From assembly GCA_900552055.1 (NCBI GenBank), contig URYI01000077.1, positions 1 to 8,909 on the forward strand: 8,909 bases of DNA, given 5' to 3'. Position 1 is the first letter of the stretch; each line of letters opens with the position of its first letter. The translations under genes were made by a program, and so were the position numbers. The notes beneath the pieces were generated by a model. That model did not search any database, was not told the origin of the DNA, and saw only the letters and a program-made list of their open reading frames with translations. This DNA comes from an uncultured Eubacteriales bacterium. Its GTDB lineage: Bacteria > Bacillota > Clostridia > Christensenellales > QALW01. Below, in pieces: positions 5,357-8,909 of this stretch.

Positions 5357-6055
5357 CTACAGCCCGCGTACAGTACACACTCCCAGCTTTTCCTTCATCT
5401 TTTCAGAGGTTTCTAAAACATACTGCCTGGAATGCGCCTTAGGCGAGACCGAAATTGTGCCCTGCTCCGCCGGCCCGGTATAAGGCCGGTACTGCTGCAA
5501 ATAATACGCTCTTGCTCCCTTAATATCGTCGGCTATCTCTAAAATATCCTCCTGAGTAAGAGTGGGTGCGAAAGTAGTGCGGAATTCATAAGGCATGGTA
5601 CTGTTCATTAAAAGAGAAATGCTTTCCCGTATTTTTTCAATATCTACGCTTGTTCCCGCTGTTTCGGAATATTTATTTAAGGGCGCCTTTATATCCATTG
5701 CGGCATAATCAATAAGCTTACGGTCCATAAGCTTTTTCAATATATGCGGATTAGTCCCGTTGGTGTCCAATTTCGCCAGCAGCCCCAATTCCTTGACCTG
5801 GGATATAAAAAATATTAAATCGGGCTGAAGAGTGGGTTCGCCTCCTGTTACCACTACGCCTTTTACCTGCCCCGCGCGCTTTTCCAAATAGTCCAGAACA
5901 TCTTCCTGCTCCACTAAATTAAGCCCGTTGTCCGCAAGGATATGCCTGTTATGGCAGTACCAGCAGTTCATATTGCAATAAGGAGTAAAAACTACCGAGC
6001 TTATCACGCCCGGATAATCTACAAAAGAGGTTTTATTAAATCCCGCTATAAGCAT
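5357..6055 (-). CDS. nrdG: Anaerobic ribonucleotide reductase activating protein (radical SAM)
   Basis: A 232-residue radical-SAM glycyl-radical activase. It uses a [4Fe-4S] cluster and S-adenosylmethionine to form the glycyl radical on NrdD. The cluster motif Cys27-x3-Cys31-x2-Cys34 (CNMNCWYC) is at 27-34, and the SAM-binding TGGEP motif is at 70-74. The opening GFNKTSFVDYPG is typical of the longer NrdG2-type activases of anaerobic Firmicutes and archaea rather than the short E. coli-type NrdG. The start is set by that conserved N-terminus; the AAAGGA ribosome binding site is only 2 nt from the ATG, which may mean modest translation. It lies downstream of nrdD on the same strand, but 285 nt away and past a strong terminator. 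A pyruvate-formate-lyase-type activase is the alternative; the adjacent nrdD argues against it. Confidence 0.9.
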   Translation of the reverse strand: MLIAGFNKTSFVDYPGVISSVVFTPYCNMNCWYCHNRHILADNGLNLVEQEDVLDYLEKRAGQVKGVVVTGGEPTLQPDLIFFISQVKELGLLAKLDTNGTNPHILKKLMDRKLIDYAAMDIKAPLNKYSETAGTSVDIEKIRESISLLMNSTMPYEFRTTFAPTLTQEDILEIADDIKGARAYYLQQYRPYTGPAEQGTISVSPKAHSRQYVLETSEKMKEKLGVCTVRGL

Positions 6056-6287
6056 AATCCTTTACCGCTGCCCTTAAAAGAGCTTTTCCTTTCATTCTAC
6101 GACAAAAACGCTGTCAACAAAAACTCTGATGCGCAAACTACAGCCATAGCCGCACAGTGTTAAGCACCTGCGCAAATTAAAATACCGCCGCTTACCCGGA
6201 ACATTTTTCGCATGCATCAGATTCCGCCAAGGTAAGTAAATAAATCCTGCAATAAATATCAGACAAATTGCCGCCGATATCTAACTT
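6056..6287 (-). other. nrdD-nrdG intergenic region
   Basis: About 230 nt between the nrdD terminator and nrdG. On the minus strand there is a perfect -35 hexamer TTGACA (6117 down to 6112), but the nearest good -10, TAGAAT (6099 down to 6094), is only 12 bp away, and the hexamer at 17 bp spacing (TGAAAG) is poor. An nrdG promoter therefore cannot be fixed. No NrdR box, riboswitch or convincing small gene is seen. Confidence 0.35.
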
Positions 6288-6321
6288 AAAAAATGCGGGC
6301 CGATGTATCCACCGGCCCGCA
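6288..6321 (-). terminator. Rho-independent terminator of nrdD
   Basis: A perfect 9-bp GC-rich stem, TGCGGGCCG at 6294-6302 pairing with CGGCCCGCA at 6313-6321, with a 10-nt loop. On the minus strand it is followed at once by six T (6293 down to 6288). It begins 20 nt after the nrdD stop codon, so most nrdD transcripts should end before nrdG. Confidence 0.92.
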
Positions 6322-6340
6322 CAGCCTTACCGCTTAAATA

Positions 6341-8416
6341 TCAGATTACGAACTTCTTGCGCAGCATATATTCTTCCTTCTTACCCGGATTGTAATTCTG
6401 CACCGGCCTGAGATAGCCTACTACGCGGCTCCAAACCTCGGCGTCCTTGCCGCATTCGGGGCAGGTAAAGTGCTCTCCGGCAATGTATCCGTGCTCCTGG
6501 CAGATGCTGAAGGTAGGCGTTATGGATATATAGGGCATCTTGTATTTATCAAATATATTCTTGATAAGCTCCTTGCAGACCTCTATATCCTCTATCCTCT
6601 CGCCCAGGTAAAGGTGCTGCACTGTACCTCCCGTATACAGGGACTGTAATTCGTCCTGGAGGTCGCAGCATTCAAATATATCGTCCGTGTATTCCACGGG
6701 AAGCTGAGAAGAGTTGGTGTATAAGGGTTCCTCTTTGCCCGCGGTGATAATTTCAGGATAGCGGGCCTTGTCAAGCTTAGCCAGACGATAGCTGGTACCC
6801 TCGGCAGGAGTGGCCTCCAAGTTGTAGAAGTGGCCGGTTTCCTCCTGGAATTTAACCATAAGCCTGCGCAGGAAATGCATTACCTCCAGCGCAAAAGCCA
6901 AGCCCTCAGGTGAGCCGACGTCCTTGCCCAGGAAATTGAGGCAGGCTTCATTCATGCCCACTAAGCCGATAGTGTTAAAGTGGTTGGTCCAATATTCGCC
7001 CGTGCGCTCCTTGATATGGCGCAGATAATATGTGGAATAGGGATACAAACCGCGCTCGGACTGCTGCTCTATAATCTTGCGCTTGATTTCCAAGGAAACC
7101 TTGCCTAAAGTCGCAACTCTCTCCAGCCTCTCAAAGAACTCTTCCTTGGTATCCGAAAGATAACCGATACGGGGCAGGTTGATGGTGTAAACGCCTATGC
7201 TGCCCGTCATGGGGTTGGAGCCGAAAAGTCCGCCGCCGCGCTTGCGCAGCTCGGTAGTATCCAGTCTCAGGCGGCAGCACATGCTCACGGCGTCTTCAGG
7301 AGAAAGGTCGCTGTTTACATAGTTGGCAAAGTACGGAATGCCGTATTTGCAGGTGATGCGCATGAATTCGTCCACTACCGGATTACCCCAGTCAAAATCC
7401 TTGGTTATATTTATAGTGGGAATGGGGAAGGTAAACACCCTGCCCTTGGCGTCTCCGTCCAGCATAACGGCGCAGAAGGCGCGGTTAAAAATATCCATCT
7501 GTTCCTGGAAGTCGCCGTAGGTCTTGTCCTGATATTCTCCGCCTATGATAACAGGCTCATCCTTTAAGGTCTTGGGTACCTTGATATCAAAGGTCAGATT
7601 GGAGAAGGGGCACTGGAAGCCTACGCGGGTGGGCACGTTTATATTAAATACAAACTCCTGCAGACACTGCTTAACCTGCTCAAAGCTCATATTGTCGTAA
7701 TATATAAAGGGCGCGCAGTAGGTGTCAAAGGAGGACCATGCCTGGGCCCCGGCCGTTTCGCCCTGGGTAGTGAAGGTAGAATTGACTATCTGTCCCAGGA
7801 AAGAACGCAGATGCTTGGCCGGCTTGCTCTCCACCTTATTTTCCACTCCGCCGAAACCATCTGAGAGCAGCTGTCTTAAATCCCAGCCCGCGCAGTAAGG
7901 ACCGAAGAATCCCAGGTCATGTATATGCGCGTCTCCGCTTTCATGCGCCAGGCGGACGTCGTCGGGATACACTTCATAAAGCCAGTATTTCTTAGTAAAA
8001 GTTTCGCGGACATAGTTGTTAAGGCCGTTGACGCTCTTCTGCATATTGGCGTTCTCCTTAATGTTCCAGTCCTTATCTCCGAGATAATCCCCGAACATTT
8101 CTATAGTCGCTCCCACCAACGCGTTAATCTCGCGGGCAGACTTTCTCTTTTCGCGGTAAAGTATAAACGCCTTGGCCGTGCGGGCATGCCCCTTTTCAAT
8201 AAGCACCTTTTCCACAAGATCCTGTATACCCTCCACATCAGGAGCCTTGTTTCCGTATTTCTGCTCGGCAAGAGCAATCACCTCGTCAGTAAGCTGGCTG
8301 GCAAGATGCTCGTCATTCCCGCCGCAGGCTACTGCTGCCTTAAAAATGGCTTTTGTAATTTTAACCTTATCAAAAGCTTCTACCCTGCCGTCTCTCTTGG
8401 TTATGCTGGTAAACAT
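6341..8416 (-). CDS. nrdD: Anaerobic (class III) ribonucleoside-triphosphate reductase
   Basis: A 691-residue glycyl-radical enzyme that reduces ribonucleoside triphosphates to deoxynucleotides without oxygen. An N-terminal ATP-cone (about 4-92, beginning SITKRDGRVEAF) is the allosteric activity domain. The ten-stranded barrel carries Cys175 in GPYCAG and Cys380-Cys381 in MCCRLRLD, which include the expected active-site cysteines. The C-terminus has a zinc site (Cys639-x2-His642 and Cys652-x2-Cys655) and the glycyl-radical Gly667 in RVVGYL. The frame is open to 8506, but the consensus promoter at 8460-8488 lies inside that extension. The ATG at 8416 has GGGAGG 7 nt upstream and begins the ATP-cone, so it is the start. 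Length and the NVPTRVGFQ region resemble the shorter Thermotoga/Clostridia-type enzymes. Activation would be by the NrdG downstream. Confidence 0.97.
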   Translation of the reverse strand: MFTSITKRDGRVEAFDKVKITKAIFKAAVACGGNDEHLASQLTDEVIALAEQKYGNKAPDVEGIQDLVEKVLIEKGHARTAKAFILYREKRKSAREINALVGATIEMFGDYLGDKDWNIKENANMQKSVNGLNNYVRETFTKKYWLYEVYPDDVRLAHESGDAHIHDLGFFGPYCAGWDLRQLLSDGFGGVENKVESKPAKHLRSFLGQIVNSTFTTQGETAGAQAWSSFDTYCAPFIYYDNMSFEQVKQCLQEFVFNINVPTRVGFQCPFSNLTFDIKVPKTLKDEPVIIGGEYQDKTYGDFQEQMDIFNRAFCAVMLDGDAKGRVFTFPIPTINITKDFDWGNPVVDEFMRITCKYGIPYFANYVNSDLSPEDAVSMCCRLRLDTTELRKRGGGLFGSNPMTGSIGVYTINLPRIGYLSDTKEEFFERLERVATLGKVSLEIKRKIIEQQSERGLYPYSTYYLRHIKERTGEYWTNHFNTIGLVGMNEACLNFLGKDVGSPEGLAFALEVMHFLRRLMVKFQEETGHFYNLEATPAEGTSYRLAKLDKARYPEIITAGKEEPLYTNSSQLPVEYTDDIFECCDLQDELQSLYTGGTVQHLYLGERIEDIEVCKELIKNIFDKYKMPYISITPTFSICQEHGYIAGEHFTCPECGKDAEVWSRVVGYLRPVQNYNPGKKEEYMLRKKFVI

Positions 8417-8423
8417 TTTACTT

Positions 8424-8429
8424 CCTCCC
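8424..8429 (-). promoter_or_regulatory. Ribosome binding site that sets the nrdD start
   Basis: GGGAGG on the minus strand, 7 nt before the ATG at 8416. Other in-frame starts further upstream (ATG at 8443, 8461 and 8506) lack such a site, and the last two lie within or upstream of the core promoter. Confidence 0.85.
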
Positions 8430-8459
8430 GTATCGCAATTCATTCTTTCGTGTGCTGTC

Positions 8460-8488
8460 ATTATACAGCGTACTATATATGGTGTCAA
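8460..8488 (-). promoter_or_regulatory. nrdD promoter, perfect sigma-A consensus
   Basis: On the minus strand TTGACA (8488 down to 8483), a 17-bp spacer and TATAAT (8465 down to 8460): both hexamers and the spacing are consensus. The predicted transcription start is near 8453, about 37 nt before the nrdD ATG. Such a strong promoter is expected to need a repressor, and an NrdR box fills its spacer. Confidence 0.92.
8470..8485. promoter_or_regulatory. NrdR box 1 within the nrdD promoter
   Basis: GTACTATATATGGTGT matches the NrdR-box consensus ACACTATATATAGTGT at 13 of 16 positions. It overlaps the last half of the -35 and most of the spacer of the nrdD promoter, so NrdR bound here would block RNA polymerase. 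NrdR is the ATP/dATP-sensing zinc-ribbon/ATP-cone repressor of ribonucleotide reductase genes; its gene is not in this window. Confidence 0.8.
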
Positions 8489-8500
8489 GCAATTTTTAAC

Positions 8501-8516
8501 ATACAAAATATATTAG
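8501..8516. promoter_or_regulatory. NrdR box 2, weaker, 31 bp upstream of box 1
   Basis: ATACAAAATATATTAG matches the degenerate NrdR consensus (W allowed at positions 5 and 12) at about 11 of 16 positions. Its start is 31 bp from that of box 1, leaving a 15-bp linker. NrdR boxes normally occur in pairs with this helical spacing, which supports an otherwise weak match in AT-rich DNA. Confidence 0.5.
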
Positions 8517-8543
8517 TTTTTTAATATATCCTTCAAAAACGCT

Positions 8544-8702
8544 CTAATATGCGATACCAAGGGCTTTTTCCCGCTTTAAAATTTTTTCTCCTAGTTCAAA
8601 TATTTTCATCCGCAGAGCAAAAAATAAAGCAACAGCGCCGCGCATTTGCCCGAAATCCACTATATATAGATATAATATTTCCGATTCCTCCACATATACC
8701 AT
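8544..8702 (-). CDS. Doubtful small ORF upstream of nrdD
   Basis: A 52-codon minus-strand frame beginning MVYVEESEILYLY, with a possible ATG extension to 8723 (59 codons). It has a hydrophobic centre (GAVALFFALRMK) and a basic, helical-looking end. There is no clear ribosome binding site for either ATG and no recognised family. It ends 56 nt before the -35 of nrdD and points the same way. A frame of this length can arise by chance in this sequence, so I list it only as a candidate. Confidence 0.2.
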   Translation of the reverse strand: MVYVEESEILYLYIVDFGQMRGAVALFFALRMKIFELGEKILKREKALGIAY

Positions 8703-8764
8703 TTGCCGCCCGGCCTCTAACATTCGCAGGCGCAGCTGAAACAGCAGGGCTAACAGGCGTCACG

Positions 8765-8909
8765 GCAGGGGGCGAAGCGTGGGACGAAGCACGGGGCGAA
8801 GCGAGGGGCTAAGCGCGGGGCTAAGCGAGGACGAAGCACGGAGCGATGCGCGGGACGATGCGCGGGACGATGCGCGGGACGATGCGCGGGACGATGCGCG
8901 GGACGATGC
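8765..8909. repeat. 12-bp tandem repeat array running off the right edge
   Basis: Twelve consecutive units. The last five (8848-8907) are identical, GCGCGGGACGAT. The seven before them (8765-8847) are diverged variants ending in CGAA, CTAA or CGAT, one of them 11 bp long (8825-8835). The array is far more GC-rich than the preceding 250 bp and continues past the window end. Because 12 is a multiple of three, several frames stay open across the identical units: plus A-R-D-D, minus A-S-S-R. The minus frame is open for about 49 codons and stops at 8760-8762. No start, ribosome binding site or flanking domain shows that it is coding, so I treat it as a minisatellite. Confidence 0.85.

Noticed and set aside
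6170..6287. Short minus-strand frame ending DACEKCSG in the nrdD-nrdG gap, as a redoxin-like fragment
   Set aside because: Two cysteines near a stop are not enough. There is no convincing start, and the frame overlaps the nrdD terminator tail.
8417..8506. N-terminal extension of nrdD to an ATG at 8506
   Set aside because: The extension overlaps the consensus promoter and NrdR box. The ATG at 8416 has an ideal ribosome binding site and starts the ATP-cone domain.
7919..8524. Plus-strand 201-codon frame opposite the start of nrdD
   Set aside because: Antisense shadow of a certain gene, with no start signals or family resemblance; it also runs through the nrdD promoter.
8549..8812. Plus-strand 87-codon frame ending in the dodecamer repeat
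   Set aside because: No ribosome binding site; the end is translated repeat (A-R-G-E-type), and the frame is open mainly because the repeat lacks stops.
1..8909. CRISPR array, tRNA, rRNA, insertion sequence or phage genes
   Set aside because: No spaced direct repeats, cloverleaf, transposase or integrase motifs were seen. The only tandem array has no spacers.

Overview
The window looks like chromosomal DNA from an obligately or facultatively anaerobic Bacillota (Firmicutes), probably Clostridia- or Negativicutes-like. The reasons are the oxygen-sensitive class III ribonucleotide reductase with its radical-SAM activase, Soj/Spo0J-type ParA and ParB with parS-like sites, strong AGGAGG-type ribosome binding sites, sigma-A-type promoters and an overall AT-leaning composition. 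The genus cannot be fixed from the sequence alone. Both ends are GC-rich and low in complexity (a palindromic stretch on the left, a 12-bp tandem repeat on the right), so the window may be a contig that stops at repeats.

Left part (1-2665): an alpha/beta hydrolase on the minus strand ends at a strong terminator. It is divergent from a plus-strand lipoate-protein ligase gene followed by a short uncharacterised acidic ORF. A 13-bp-stem terminator closes that plus-strand unit. The divergent intergenic region carries candidate promoters in both directions, a 7-bp inverted repeat bracketing one lplA promoter, and a leader hairpin before the hydrolase.

Middle (2666-5142): three minus-strand genes, parA, parB and a tail-anchored zinc-ribbon protein. 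parA and parB are translationally coupled, since the end of parA supplies the parB ribosome binding site. A parS-like site with CACGTG core lies just upstream of the parA promoter, inside a hairpin with a T-rich tail that could also terminate transcription arriving from nrdG. A second, weaker parS-like site lies about 2.5 kb away at 2548-2563.

Right part (5143-8909): nrdG and nrdD, both minus strand. nrdD has a perfect consensus promoter (TTGACA, 17 bp, TATAAT) overlapped by an NrdR box, with a second weaker box 31 bp upstream, so repression by NrdR is very likely. nrdD ends at its own strong terminator, and nrdG follows after about 285 nt, so the pair is probably not a simple operon. Upstream of nrdD is about 280 nt of AT-rich DNA with a doubtful small ORF, then the dodecamer repeat that runs off the window.

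Most of the content is housekeeping: deoxynucleotide supply, chromosome segregation and lipoate salvage. I found no clear new system. The points most worth a second look are the parS/terminator overlap, the NrdR operator-promoter arrangement, the zinc-ribbon membrane protein next to parAB, and the edge repeats.
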